64,000 nucleotides of DNA, taken from Loktanella salsilacus (GTDB taxonomy: Bacteria; Pseudomonadota; Alphaproteobacteria; Rhodobacterales; Rhodobacteraceae). Where the stretch lies: the NCBI RefSeq assembly GCF_900114485.1, contig NZ_FOTF01000007.1, positions 124,001-188,000 of the forward strand, in the 5' to 3' direction. Position 1 is the stretch's first letter, and every line of letters starts with the position of its first letter. The position numbers and the translations under genes are program-made. The notes beneath the pieces are model-generated. The model saw only the letters and a list, made by a program, of their open reading frames with translations, did not search any database and had not been told where the DNA came from. Below are positions 1 through 8,123 of the stretch, one piece after another.

Positions 1-1202
1 CGCAGCAGGCCGAGCCGGGCAATTTTCTGCGTCATATCGCGGCGCTGTCGGGCAGCAAGCTGGCAGACGGGTTGATCGACCCCAAGCTGGTGCTGTCATG
101 GCTGCTGACACATCTGGGGGCGGGATCGTTCTGGGTTGGCCTGCTGGTACCTGTGCGCGAAAGCGGCGCGTTGCTGCCGCAGCTTTTTACGACGCCCTAT
201 ATTGCAGCCTCGCCCTATCGCAAATGGTTCTGGGCGGGCGGATCGGCGGTGCAGGGCGTTTGCGCGGGCGGGATCGCGGTAGCGGGGCTCACGCTGCAAG
301 GCGCAGTCGCCGGGGCGGTGATCGTCACGCTGCTGGGCGTGCTCGCGCTGGCGCGGTCGGTCTGTTCGGCCAGCTACAAGGACGTGCTGGGCAAGACGGT
401 CGGCAAGTCCCGGCGGGGCACGGCCACGGGTTTTGCCAGCTCTGCCGCCGCCGTTGGCGTTATCGCCTTTGCAATGGTGTTGCTGCTGGACCTTGGCGAT
501 CGCGCGGTCATCGTGATCGCCGCGCTGCTACTGGCGGCGGCGTTCTGGCTGATTGCCGCGGCGGTGATGGCGGGGCTCAAAGAGCCGCATTCCCAGCCAG
601 AGGATGCAAGTGGCATCGGGTTGCGCCAGTTCCGTCTGCTGCGCACCGATCCACAGCTGTTGCGTTTTATCGCAGTGCGCAGCCTGTTGGTCGGCACCGC
701 GCTTGCGCCGCCGTATTTCCTGCTGCTGCGCCCTGATAGCGCGCTGAACCAACTTGGGGCGCTGGTCCTGGCCTCGGCCACCGCGGCGCTGGTGTCGAGC
801 TATGTTTGGGGGCGCTTGTCTGACCAGTCGTCGCGCAAGGTGTTGATGTATGCGGGGATTGCGGGCGGGGCGGTGCTGTCGGCGGTTGTCGCACTGACGC
901 AGGTAGGGTGGATCGCCGCGCCGGGCGTGATCCCCGTGGCGCTGTTCGGCCTGATGATCGCCTACCAAGGCGTCAGGATCGGCCGGTCCACGCATCTGGT
1001 CGACATGGCGGATGAAGGCGACCGCGCGCCCTATACTGCGCTGTCGAATACCATCGTCGGGCTGGTTCTGCTGGTCGCGGGCGGTCTGTTCGCGGCTGTG
1101 GGGGCGGCGTCGGTGCCCCTTGTCATTGCCCTGTTCGCCGTGATGTGTTGGGGCGCGGCGGGACTGGCCGCAGGATTGAAAGAGGTGCAGGCCGATGCCT
1201 AA
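1..1202 (+). CDS. MFS transporter, 5' truncated by the window edge
   Basis: The reading frame is open from base 3 to the TAA at 1200-1202. The real start lies upstream of the window, so the TTG at 72 is probably an internal codon. About 400 codons are visible. They are dominated by hydrophobic helices rich in Ala, Leu, Val and Gly, with short basic loops such as YVWGRLSDQSSRK between helices, which fits a 12-helix major facilitator in the inner membrane. The substrate cannot be read from the sequence. The 3' end overlaps the following hydrolase gene by 8 bases, so the two are probably co-translated. The family call is firm; specificity is unknown. Confidence 0.75.
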   Translation, partial: QQAEPGNFLRHIAALSGSKLADGLIDPKLVLSWLLTHLGAGSFWVGLLVPVRESGALLPQLFTTPYIAASPYRKWFWAGGSAVQGVCAGGIAVAGLTLQGAVAGAVIVTLLGVLALARSVCSASYKDVLGKTVGKSRRGTATGFASSAAAVGVIAFAMVLLLDLGDRAVIVIAALLLAAAFWLIAAAVMAGLKEPHSQPEDASGIGLRQFRLLRTDPQLLRFIAVRSLLVGTALAPPYFLLLRPDSALNQLGALVLASATAALVSSYVWGRLSDQSSRKVLMYAGIAGGAVLSAVVALTQVGWIAAPGVIPVALFGLMIAYQGVRIGRSTHLVDMADEGDRAPYTALSNTIVGLVLLVAGGLFAAVGAASVPLVIALFAVMCWGAAGLAAGLKEVQADA

Positions 1203-1941
1203 CATGTTGAAAACACCGCAGGGGCGGCAGATCGCTTATCACCACACGACCGGGCAGGGACCGACGATTGTGTTTCTTGGCGGGTTCAAATCCGACATGG
1301 GCGGCACCAAGGCTGTGCATCTAGAGGCATGGGCGCAGGCACAAGGCCGCGCGTTCTTGCGGTTCGACTATTCCGGCCACGGCGAAAGCAGCGAAGCCTT
1401 TACCGACGGGGCCATCGGCGATTGGTTCGCAGATGCCCGCGCCGCGCTGGACATGGTCAAGGGGCCGCTGGTGCTGGTCGGCTCCAGCATGGGCGGCTGG
1501 ATTTCCCTGCTTTGCGCAAGGGCGATGCCGGAACGGATCGCGGGGCTGGTCACCATCGCCGCAGCCCCTGATTTCACCGAGGACAGCATGTGGGCCAGCT
1601 TTGACGCCAGCCAGCGGGATGCCCTTTTGCGCGACGGCCAGATCGCGCTGCCGTCAGAGTATGGCGATCCTTATATCATCACCCGCCGCCTGATCGAGGA
1701 TGGCCGCGATCAACTGGTCTTGCGCAGCCCGCTGGACCTGCCGTTCCCGGTGCGGTTTCTGCAGGGGACAGCCGATCTGGACGTGGATGTCAGCGTCGCG
1801 CTGCGGCTGATGGATCATGTCACGGGGGACGATGTGCGGCTGACTCTGGTCAAAGGCGCAGACCACCGTTTTTCCGACCTAGACTGTCTGGACATGATAA
1901 CAGCTGCGGTGACGCAGGTGCTGGACCGCGCCGCTGACTGA
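1195..1941 (+). CDS. alpha/beta hydrolase (esterase-like)
   Basis: This 248-residue protein has the alpha/beta hydrolase layout. An oxyanion-loop region FLGGFKSD lies near residue 30. The nucleophile elbow GSSMG spans residues 96-100, making Ser98 the predicted nucleophile. A late Asp-rich strand (LQGTADLDVD) and GADHRFSD near residue 223 supply the acid and histidine. The layout resembles small serine esterases of the ABHD10 / acyl-protein-thioesterase type, but the substrate is unknown. It has no signal peptide and is probably cytoplasmic. The ATG at 1195 lies inside the end of the MFS gene, which suggests a shared transcript and perhaps processing of an imported ester. Confidence 0.8.
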   Translation: MPNMLKTPQGRQIAYHHTTGQGPTIVFLGGFKSDMGGTKAVHLEAWAQAQGRAFLRFDYSGHGESSEAFTDGAIGDWFADARAALDMVKGPLVLVGSSMGGWISLLCARAMPERIAGLVTIAAAPDFTEDSMWASFDASQRDALLRDGQIALPSEYGDPYIITRRLIEDGRDQLVLRSPLDLPFPVRFLQGTADLDVDVSVALRLMDHVTGDDVRLTLVKGADHRFSDLDCLDMITAAVTQVLDRAAD

Positions 1942-2010
1942 TCTGCCGCAACGTCTTGCTTTGGATCGGGCTGCGCCGCCACTAGCGTCCGCTGGAACAA
2001 GGGGTGGCAT

Positions 2011-3357
2011 ATGGCACTAACACGCGGGCAAATGGCGGGCTGGGGCTTGGCAGACATGGGCGTGAACGTCTTTGTCGTGGTCAAGCAGCTGCTGGTTTTC
2101 ACGTTTCTGACGACGCATCTGGGCGTGCCACCAGCGGCCGCGGGCCTTGTTACCTTTGCGGTGCTGGCCTTCGATGTCGTGACTGATCCGATCGTCGGCT
2201 ATCTGTCTGATCGCAGCCAAAGCCGCTGGGGCCGCCGCGCCCCGTGGATCGCCGTCGGTGCGGTCATCTTGGCGACCTCCATCGTGTTGATGTTCGCGGT
2301 GCCTGCGGGGCTGCCTTGGCAAAGCAATGCCTTATGGGTCACGCTGTTTTTCGGCTTGGCCTCTGTCGGGTTCACCTTCGTTGCGATCCCCTATGGCGCA
2401 ATGGCGGGGGAAATGACGCAAGACCCGGCCGAACGCTCTGCGATGATGGCCTACCGGATGAGCTTTGCATCGCTTGGGCTGCTGACCGCCGGGGCGCTGG
2501 TGCCGGCCTTGGCGGGCAATACGCAGGCCGGATACGCGCGGGCGGTTCTGATCGTGGCTCCGGTTGTGGTGCTGACGATCTGGGGGATGTTGCTGGCGAC
2601 GCGGCGCGCGCCGCAAATCACGGCACCCGCCAGCGCGGGGTTCACAGCCGTGCTGCGGCTGGTGCTTGGCAATCGTCCCTTTGCGATACTCGTCGCGCTT
2701 TACGGCGTGCTGACCTTGGGTGTCGCCTTGATCGCGGCAGGGCTGCAATTGGCAGCGCTATATTTGATGACCGATGCGCCGGGGCCGCTATCAGGGTTGA
2801 CGGGCGCGCTGGGCATCTTTTCGACGTTGTTTGCGATGTTCATCCTTGGGTCAATCCTGTCGCAATTTCCGTGGGTTTGGGCCAGTGCGCGGTGGGGCAA
2901 AATCACGGCGCTGATGCTGGGCCTGATGCTGTATGTCGTTGTTCTGATCGGCGTTTGGCTGTGCTTGCCAGCCAGCGGCGTGACCGCGATGGCGCTGCTT
3001 TTCTTTGCGGCGGGGGCAGCAAATGGAGCCTATCAGCAGATCCCTTGGGCGATGTATCCCGATCTGATGGACGTCACCCGCGCCCAGCAAGGGGCCGCGA
3101 TTGAAGGCGCGTTCAGCGCCGTATGGCTGTTCGGGCAAAAGGTCGCCAACGCACTGGCACCGCTGGCGCTGGGCCTGATGTTGCAGGCGGCGGGCTGGCA
3201 GGCGACAACGGCGGGTGTCACGGCGCAAAGCGATCAGGCGCTGAACGCGCTGCGTGTGGCGCTGACCTTGGTGCCAGCGGCGATCTTTGTGGCTGGCGGG
3301 CTGGGTCTGTGGCTGATTTATCGCCCGCTGGCAAAGCATGTGGCAAGCCACCGCTAG
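2011..3357 (+). CDS. GPH-family (melibiose carrier-like) MFS transporter
   Basis: The 448-residue polytopic protein carries the loop typical of glycoside-pentoside-hexuronide cation symporters after helix 2: DPIVGYLSDR followed by SRWGRRAPW. About 12 hydrophobic helices follow, with the repeat-like IPWAMYPDLMDVTR in the C-terminal half. Members of this family import sugars or related solutes with a cation, but the substrate here is not deducible. The ATG at 2011 follows AAGGGGTGG at suitable spacing. It lies between two alpha/beta hydrolase genes on the same strand, so a catabolic link is possible but unproven. Confidence 0.8.
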   Translation: MALTRGQMAGWGLADMGVNVFVVVKQLLVFTFLTTHLGVPPAAAGLVTFAVLAFDVVTDPIVGYLSDRSQSRWGRRAPWIAVGAVILATSIVLMFAVPAGLPWQSNALWVTLFFGLASVGFTFVAIPYGAMAGEMTQDPAERSAMMAYRMSFASLGLLTAGALVPALAGNTQAGYARAVLIVAPVVVLTIWGMLLATRRAPQITAPASAGFTAVLRLVLGNRPFAILVALYGVLTLGVALIAAGLQLAALYLMTDAPGPLSGLTGALGIFSTLFAMFILGSILSQFPWVWASARWGKITALMLGLMLYVVVLIGVWLCLPASGVTAMALLFFAAGAANGAYQQIPWAMYPDLMDVTRAQQGAAIEGAFSAVWLFGQKVANALAPLALGLMLQAAGWQATTAGVTAQSDQALNALRVALTLVPAAIFVAGGLGLWLIYRPLAKHVASHR

Positions 3358-3432
3358 CCCCCACCGCTAAGGGTTGCACCGCCTTGCCCCCGGTGCGATG
3401 ACGGAAAAAACACGCAAGGGCAGGGCAAAGAT

Positions 3433-4146
3433 ATGACGCGCGAACCGCTGGTGATGATTCCGCCAATGCTGTGTGACGCCCGCGTTTTTGCCCCGCTGAC
3501 GGCCGCCATGTCGGTCGACCATGCGACCTGCATCATGCCGACCACCGGGGGCGACCGGATCGAAGATATCGCAAGCCGCATTCTGGACTGGGCTCCCGCA
3601 CGCTTTGCGCTGCTCGGGGCGGGCATGGGCGGCGCTGTCGCGCTAGAGGTCATCCGCCGTGCGCCTACGCGGGTGTTGCGCATTGCGCTGATGAATTGCA
3701 CGTCGCAGCCCGAAACGCCGCAAACCTCTGCCGCGAGAGAGCCGCTGATCGTCGCCGCCCGCGCTGGGCGGTTCAAGGACGTCGTCGCGCAGGAAATGCC
3801 CGCCGCCTGTTTTGCCGAAGGCCCGCACCGCCGCATGGCGATGGAATGCGTGACCGATATGGCTTGGGCGATGGGGCCAGAGCACTACGTCACGCAGGCC
3901 CGCGCCATGCAGCGCCGCCGCGATCAATCCGCGACCCTGCGCCAGATTCGCCAGCCCGCGATGGTGATCTGCGGGGCCGAAGACACGATTTACCCTGTGC
4001 GCCGCCACGAATTTATGGCGGAAATGATCCCCTATTCGCGGCTGGAAGTCATCGAAGGCGCAGGCCATCTGCCGATGCTGGAACAGCCAGAGGCAACATT
4101 GGCCGTCATGCGCGATTGGATGCGGCAACCGCTTGTGTTGCGATAG
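3433..4146 (+). CDS. alpha/beta hydrolase-fold protein lacking the nucleophile serine
   Basis: The 237-residue protein aligns by eye with small alpha/beta hydrolases. It has an early IPPMLCDARVF strand-turn, an acid-bearing CGAEDTIYP segment and a final GAGHLPMLEQP histidine loop. At the nucleophile elbow, however, it reads LLGAGMGG (residues 60-67) where the family has G-x-S-x-G. The codon at position 64 is GGC (glycine), so the serine is missing, while the acid and histidine are kept. It may be a non-catalytic or differently acting member. There is no signal peptide. It stands alone between a GPH carrier and the convergent phaZ. Confidence 0.75.
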   Translation: MTREPLVMIPPMLCDARVFAPLTAAMSVDHATCIMPTTGGDRIEDIASRILDWAPARFALLGAGMGGAVALEVIRRAPTRVLRIALMNCTSQPETPQTSAAREPLIVAARAGRFKDVVAQEMPAACFAEGPHRRMAMECVTDMAWAMGPEHYVTQARAMQRRRDQSATLRQIRQPAMVICGAEDTIYPVRRHEFMAEMIPYSRLEVIEGAGHLPMLEQPEATLAVMRDWMRQPLVLR

Positions 4147-4152
4147 GGCAGC

Positions 4153-4185
4153 AAAAAGCCCCGCCGACTTTCATCGGGCGGGGCT
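4153..4185 (-). terminator. Rho-independent terminator of phaZ
   Basis: Read on the minus strand, a perfect 9-bp stem (AGCCCCGCC / GGCGGGGCT, loop 4166-4176) is followed directly by TTTTT, just beyond the phaZ stop. On the plus strand no T-run follows, so it mainly serves phaZ. Confidence 0.85.
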
Positions 4186-4205
4186 GATTGATAGCTTCAG
4201 TTCGT

Positions 4206-5513
4206 TTACTTCGCAGCGGTCTTGGCTGGCATTGCCGTGACATTGCTCGCCTTGGCCTTGGCGGATTTCGCAGGTTGCGGCGCATCAGCGTTGTCGTCGA
4301 TGAACTGCAGCACCAGTGGGCGAATGTTTTTGCGCCACTTGCCGCCAGCAAAAATGCCGAAGTGACCTGCGCCCGGCTCTAGGTGAGCGGCTTTTTTGCT
4401 GTCGGGCAGGCCCGTCATTAGGGCCAGCGCGGCAAGGCATTGGCCAGGCGCCGAGATATCGTCTTTTTCACCCTCGACCACCTTCACAGCGACCGTGGTG
4501 ATTGCGCCGATATCGACCTTTTTGCCAGCAACCGTGAAATCATTGCGGGCGATGTCGCGGTTTTTGAACACGCGTTCGACCGTGGACAGATAAAATTCGG
4601 CAGGCATATCCATCACAGCAAGGTATTCGTCGTAGAATTCATTGTGCTTGTCATGCTCTGACGCTTCACCCTTTGCCGTCGCGATGATCTGGTCGCGGAA
4701 GGCGTTTGTATGCGCTTCGCGGTTCATCGAGATGAAGGAGGACAGCTGCAACAGGCCGGGATAAACCTTGCGGCCCACCCCTTTGAATTTAAATCCAACC
4801 TGCTGGATCATCAGCTGTTCCAACTGGCCCATGCTGACGGAATGGCCAAATTCTGTGACCGAGGTCGGGTTGGCATCAGGGTCGATTGGACCGCCGATCA
4901 AGGTCATCGACCGTGGCTGTGCGCTGGGGTCTTCGGCGGCCAGATAGGCGACGGCAGCCATGGTCAGCGGCGCAGGCTGGCAGACGGCGATGACGTGTAG
5001 GTCGCTGCCAAGCTCTTTCATGAAGTCAACAAGGTAGAGCGTGTAATCTTCGATATCGAATTTGCCGGAGCTGACAGGGATGTCGCGCGCATTGTGCCAA
5101 TCGGTGGTATATACGTCGCAATCAGGCAGCAGGGAAATCACGGTCTTTTTCACCAGCGTCGCATAGTGACCCGACATGGGGGCAACCAGCAGCACGCGGC
5201 GTTTCTTAGGCTCGCGACCGCCAACCTTGAAGTGAATCAAGTTGCCAAAGGACTTTTCCAACACCGTTTCAATATGAACGATATGGTCCGTGCCGTCAGC
5301 GGCGGTTTGCGATGGAATGTTCCAGTCAGGTTTCACGACCATACGGCTGAAGGCACGTTCGGTGACTTCGCCCCAAGCGCCAAGCCAATCCATAAACGGA
5401 TTGGCCGTCATCGCCATGGCGGGGTAGCTGGCAAAAGCCCGCGCAGTCGACCCAAGCCATTGGTTCGTGTTACGCATGCTTTCCATCATGTCGTAGGTCA
5501 TCATATACTTCAT
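4206..5513 (-). CDS. phaZ: intracellular poly(3-hydroxybutyrate) depolymerase
   Basis: PhaZ breaks down intracellular PHB granules to hydroxybutyrate oligomers. The ATG at 5513 is chosen because AGGAACG precedes it at good spacing and because the reading frame upstream runs into phaC. The product is 435 residues. The nucleophile region reads AVCQPAP with Cys178, matching the cysteine nucleophile of the Ralstonia PhaZa1 class rather than a serine lipase box. The C-terminal half carries the PHB_depo_C-type region ending near EPGAGHFGIFAGGKW, whose histidine is the likely catalytic one. The last 25 residues are Ala/Lys-rich. It is divergent from phaC across 68 bp, the usual Rhodobacterales arrangement. 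Confidence 0.93.
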   Translation of the reverse strand: MKYMMTYDMMESMRNTNQWLGSTARAFASYPAMAMTANPFMDWLGAWGEVTERAFSRMVVKPDWNIPSQTAADGTDHIVHIETVLEKSFGNLIHFKVGGREPKKRRVLLVAPMSGHYATLVKKTVISLLPDCDVYTTDWHNARDIPVSSGKFDIEDYTLYLVDFMKELGSDLHVIAVCQPAPLTMAAVAYLAAEDPSAQPRSMTLIGGPIDPDANPTSVTEFGHSVSMGQLEQLMIQQVGFKFKGVGRKVYPGLLQLSSFISMNREAHTNAFRDQIIATAKGEASEHDKHNEFYDEYLAVMDMPAEFYLSTVERVFKNRDIARNDFTVAGKKVDIGAITTVAVKVVEGEKDDISAPGQCLAALALMTGLPDSKKAAHLEPGAGHFGIFAGGKWRKNIRPLVLQFIDDNADAPQPAKSAKAKASNVTAMPAKTAAK

Positions 5514-5548
5514 GTTGGAACGTTCCTGATGTGGTCGCGCAATGAATG

Positions 5549-5560
5549 CTGCAGCTGCGA
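5549..5560. promoter_or_regulatory. weak PhaR-like site between phaZ and phaC
   Basis: CTGC-AGCT-GCGA lies in the divergent phaZ/phaC gap. It differs from the published CTGC-N4-GCAG PhaR recognition pattern only in the last two positions. The match is partial and the call is tentative. Confidence 0.35.
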
Positions 5561-5581
5561 AGGTAGGCCGGGGGGAGTGAT

Positions 5582-7372
5582 ATGACAACTATTGATATTC
5601 ATGAAGGTGAAACGAGCCGTAAAGAACTTGACAATTTAGAAAAGAATTTGGCGCGTGTTGATGCTTTGTCACAGCGTCTGGTTGCAGCGTTGTCCAAAGG
5701 GCGGCAGGTGCCGACCGCGCTGCAAGGGCCAAGCAAAGAGCTTTATGCCAAAGCCGCAGGTGCCTATTGGACCGAGATGGTCAACAACCCGGCGAAGCTG
5801 ATCGAACATCAGCTGTCGTTCTGGTCAAAATCCGTGACCCATTTCGTTGAGGCGCAGGCGCTGCTGGCGCAGGGCCATATCGCCGCGCCAGAGGATAAGA
5901 CCCCGCCAGATCGCCGCTTTTCCCACGAGCTGTGGCGCACCAACCCCTTTTTCAACTTCGTCAAACAGCAGTACATGATCAACGCCGAGGCGATTACGCA
6001 GGCGATTGACGATGTCGAAACGCTGGACCCTGCCGAAAAGAGGCGCCTGCGCTATTTCGGCCAGCAGATCGTCGATCTGTTCAGTCCCACCAACTTTTTG
6101 GCCACAAATCCCGAGGCGCTGAGCCTGGCGGTCGAGACGGAGGGCGAATCCCTTGTCAAAGGGCTGGAAAACCTTGTCCGCGACCTAGAGGCGAACAACG
6201 GTGATCTGGTGGTCACGCTGGCGGACAAGGACGCCTTTACCGTTGGCGAAAACCTGGCGACTACGCCGGGAGAGGTCGTATTTCGCAACCATCTGTTCGA
6301 GCTAATCCAGTACACGCCGACCACCAAGACCGTGTTTGAAACACCGCTGGTGATCTTTCCGCCTTGGATCAACAAATACTATATCCTTGATTTGAAGCCC
6401 GAAAACTCTTTGATCAAATGGATTGTTGATCAGGGCCATACCCTTTTCGTGGTGTCTTGGGTGAACCCGGACCCCAGCTATGCTGACACATCGATGACCG
6501 ATTATATCCAGGACGGGTTCTTGCAGGCGATCAGCACGGTCAAGGCGATCTGCGATGTGCCGCAGATCAATGCCATCGGTTACTGCATCGCGGGTACGAC
6601 CTTGTCGCTGACGCTGGCCTTGCTGGCGCAGCGCGGTGATGCTTCGGTCAAATCGGCCACCTTGTTCACCGCGCTGACCGACTTCTCCGATCGCGGAGAG
6701 GTTGGAGTCTTCTTGGACGAAGACTTTATGAATGGGATTGAGCTTGAGGTCGCCAAGACGGGGATCTTGGACAAATACTACATGTCGCGGACCTTTAGCT
6801 TTTTGCGGTCCAACGACCTGATTTATGGGCCTGCGATCAAAAGCTACATGCTGGGCAAGGCTCCGCCTGCCTTTGATCTGCTGTATTGGAACGGCGATGC
6901 GACGAACCTGCCGGGCAAGATGGCGCAGCAATATCTACGCGGTCTATGTCAGGACGATAAGTTCGCGAGCGACGGGTTCGACGTTGCCGGCGCAACGGTG
7001 CAGATCGGGCAGATCACCCAGCCAATCTGCGCGATTGCTTGCGAAACGGATCACATCGCCGCGTGGAAAAGCTGCTTTCGCGGGGTGCAAAAGATGGGAT
7101 CGGACGACAAGACCTTTATCCTGTCCGGCTCTGGCCACATCGCAGGCATCGTCAATCCGCCCGCGAAAAAGAAGTACGGTCATTGGCTGAACCCTGATCT
7201 GTCGCTTGATCCGGATGCTTGGAAGGATACGGCAAGCCAGCAAGAGGGCAGCTGGTGGCCGCATTGGCAGGCGTGGCTTGCGGAAAAATCAGGCGAGATG
7301 ATTCCACCCCGCGCACCGGGTTCGCCCAAATTTCCGCCGATTTGCTCGGCACCCGGAACCTATGTGACTTAG
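5582..7372 (+). CDS. phaC: class I polyhydroxyalkanoate synthase
   Basis: PhaC polymerises hydroxyacyl-CoA into PHA on the granule surface. The 596-residue length suits class I. An N-terminal PhaC_N region (about residues 90-260) precedes the alpha/beta-hydrolase catalytic core. The lipase-box variant GYCIAG places the nucleophile at Cys335. Asp490 in CETDHIAAW and His519 in GSGHIAG complete the triad. The ATG at 5582 follows GGGGGAG. It is divergent from phaZ and followed by phaP and phaR, so synthesis, granule coating and control are together. The 177-bp gap to phaP contains PhaR operators, so phaP probably has its own promoter. Confidence 0.96.
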   Translation: MTTIDIHEGETSRKELDNLEKNLARVDALSQRLVAALSKGRQVPTALQGPSKELYAKAAGAYWTEMVNNPAKLIEHQLSFWSKSVTHFVEAQALLAQGHIAAPEDKTPPDRRFSHELWRTNPFFNFVKQQYMINAEAITQAIDDVETLDPAEKRRLRYFGQQIVDLFSPTNFLATNPEALSLAVETEGESLVKGLENLVRDLEANNGDLVVTLADKDAFTVGENLATTPGEVVFRNHLFELIQYTPTTKTVFETPLVIFPPWINKYYILDLKPENSLIKWIVDQGHTLFVVSWVNPDPSYADTSMTDYIQDGFLQAISTVKAICDVPQINAIGYCIAGTTLSLTLALLAQRGDASVKSATLFTALTDFSDRGEVGVFLDEDFMNGIELEVAKTGILDKYYMSRTFSFLRSNDLIYGPAIKSYMLGKAPPAFDLLYWNGDATNLPGKMAQQYLRGLCQDDKFASDGFDVAGATVQIGQITQPICAIACETDHIAAWKSCFRGVQKMGSDDKTFILSGSGHIAGIVNPPAKKKYGHWLNPDLSLDPDAWKDTASQQEGSWWPHWQAWLAEKSGEMIPPRAPGSPKFPPICSAPGTYVT

Positions 7373-7440
7373 GGGCAGTTTGTTTCGCGTATGAATTGTA
7401 TCGGCATATCAGAGCATTACGCACCTGCAGAAAATCAAAA

Positions 7441-7453
7441 TGCTGCAGTGCGG
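7441..7453. promoter_or_regulatory. degenerate PhaR half-operator upstream of phaP
   Basis: TGCTGC-AGT-GCGG matches one full arm of the stronger site at 7467-7481 and part of the other. The two centres are 26 bp apart. It could be a secondary contact for PhaR. Confidence 0.5.
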
Positions 7454-7460
7454 AAAAAAC

Positions 7461-7487
7461 TTGCAATGCTGCACTGCAGCATATAGA
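7461..7487 (+). promoter_or_regulatory. phaP promoter with embedded PhaR operator
   Basis: A -35-like TTGCAA (7461-7466) and a -10-like TATAGA (7482-7487) flank a perfect inverted repeat, TGCTGC-ACT-GCAGCA (7467-7481). The inner core CTGC-N3-GCAG is the published Rhodobacter/Paracoccus PhaR target. The spacer is exactly the operator (15 bp, or 16 if the -35 starts one base earlier). A repressor bound here would block RNA polymerase, as known for PhaR control of phasins. The site is seen directly; the promoter assignment is inferred. Confidence 0.75.
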
Positions 7488-7548
7488 TTGTTTGTACAGA
7501 TACAGGCGATGGGAATGACCTTCGCCAACATAGCAAAGGATGCATACC

Positions 7549-7995
7549 ATGGCTAAGACACAAGACTTCACCGCCGTTTTCAAAGACATGATGGGTTCTT
7601 TCCCAGTCGACACAAAGTCGATGGAAGATGCCTACAAGTCGCAGGCAACTCTGGCCGAAAAGATGTCGACCGTTTCCCTGTCCGCCGCTCAGGAATCCGC
7701 ACAGCTGTCCGCTAAGTGGGCACAGGACACCCTGACCAAGATGCAGGACATGACCAAGGTCAAGGCAGAGCCAGCAGACTACGCTAAGTCGATGACCGAC
7801 TTCGCATCGGCCACCGCCGAGTCCGCAGCCGAGCACATGGCCGCTTTCGCTGAGATCGCGAAAAAGGTTCAGACCCAGACGCTGGAACTGATGATGGCCG
7901 CTGGCAAGGACATGTCCGAGGACATGACCAACGCTGCGAAAAAAGCGTCCGACGAGATGACAGCCGCTGCTAAAAAAGCAACGACTTCTAAGTAA
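7549..7995 (+). CDS. phaP: phasin, PHA granule-coating protein
   Basis: The 148-residue, highly helical protein is rich in Ala, Met, Lys, Glu and Asp with few aromatics. It has the recurring hydrophobic/charged spacing of phasins, which coat PHA granules and limit coalescence. The ATG at 7549 is preferred over the one at 7540 because AAAGGA (7535-7540) sits 8 nt upstream of it and would overlap the earlier start. Codon use is strongly biased to GCC/GCT, AAG and GAC, as expected of an abundant protein. The C-terminus is Lys/Ala-rich. It lies between phaC and phaR, is preceded by PhaR operators and is followed by a strong terminator. Confidence 0.93.
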   Translation: MAKTQDFTAVFKDMMGSFPVDTKSMEDAYKSQATLAEKMSTVSLSAAQESAQLSAKWAQDTLTKMQDMTKVKAEPADYAKSMTDFASATAESAAEHMAAFAEIAKKVQTQTLELMMAAGKDMSEDMTNAAKKASDEMTAAAKKATTSK

Positions 7996-8017
7996 TCCGT
8001 CACTGTTGACGAGTATC

Positions 8018-8045
8018 AGGCGCGCCCTTCGGGGTGCGCCTTTTT
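8018..8045 (+). terminator. Rho-independent terminator of phaP
   Basis: A GC-rich hairpin (AGGCGCGCCC, short TTC loop, GGGGTGCGCCT) is followed by a run of T at 8041-8045, shortly after the phaP stop. It separates phaP transcription from phaR. Confidence 0.85.
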
Positions 8046-8061
8046 GTATCTAGAGTTTTTC

Positions 8062-8105
8062 TTGTTTGTCTTGCAGTCGCGGCATAGCATTGCTGCACTG
8101 CATCA
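8062..8105 (+). promoter_or_regulatory. phaR: phaR promoter with autoregulatory PhaR-like site
   Basis: A possible -35 (TTGTTT, 8062-8067) and -10 (TAGCAT, 8085-8090) are 17 bp apart. TGCTGC-ACT-GCATCA (8091-8105) follows at once and matches the phaP operator except at the last arm (GCAT for GCAG). PhaR is known to repress its own gene in related species. The site is visible; the promoter boxes are inference. Confidence 0.6.
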
Positions 8106-8123
8106 TGCTTGGGAGGGCAGACC

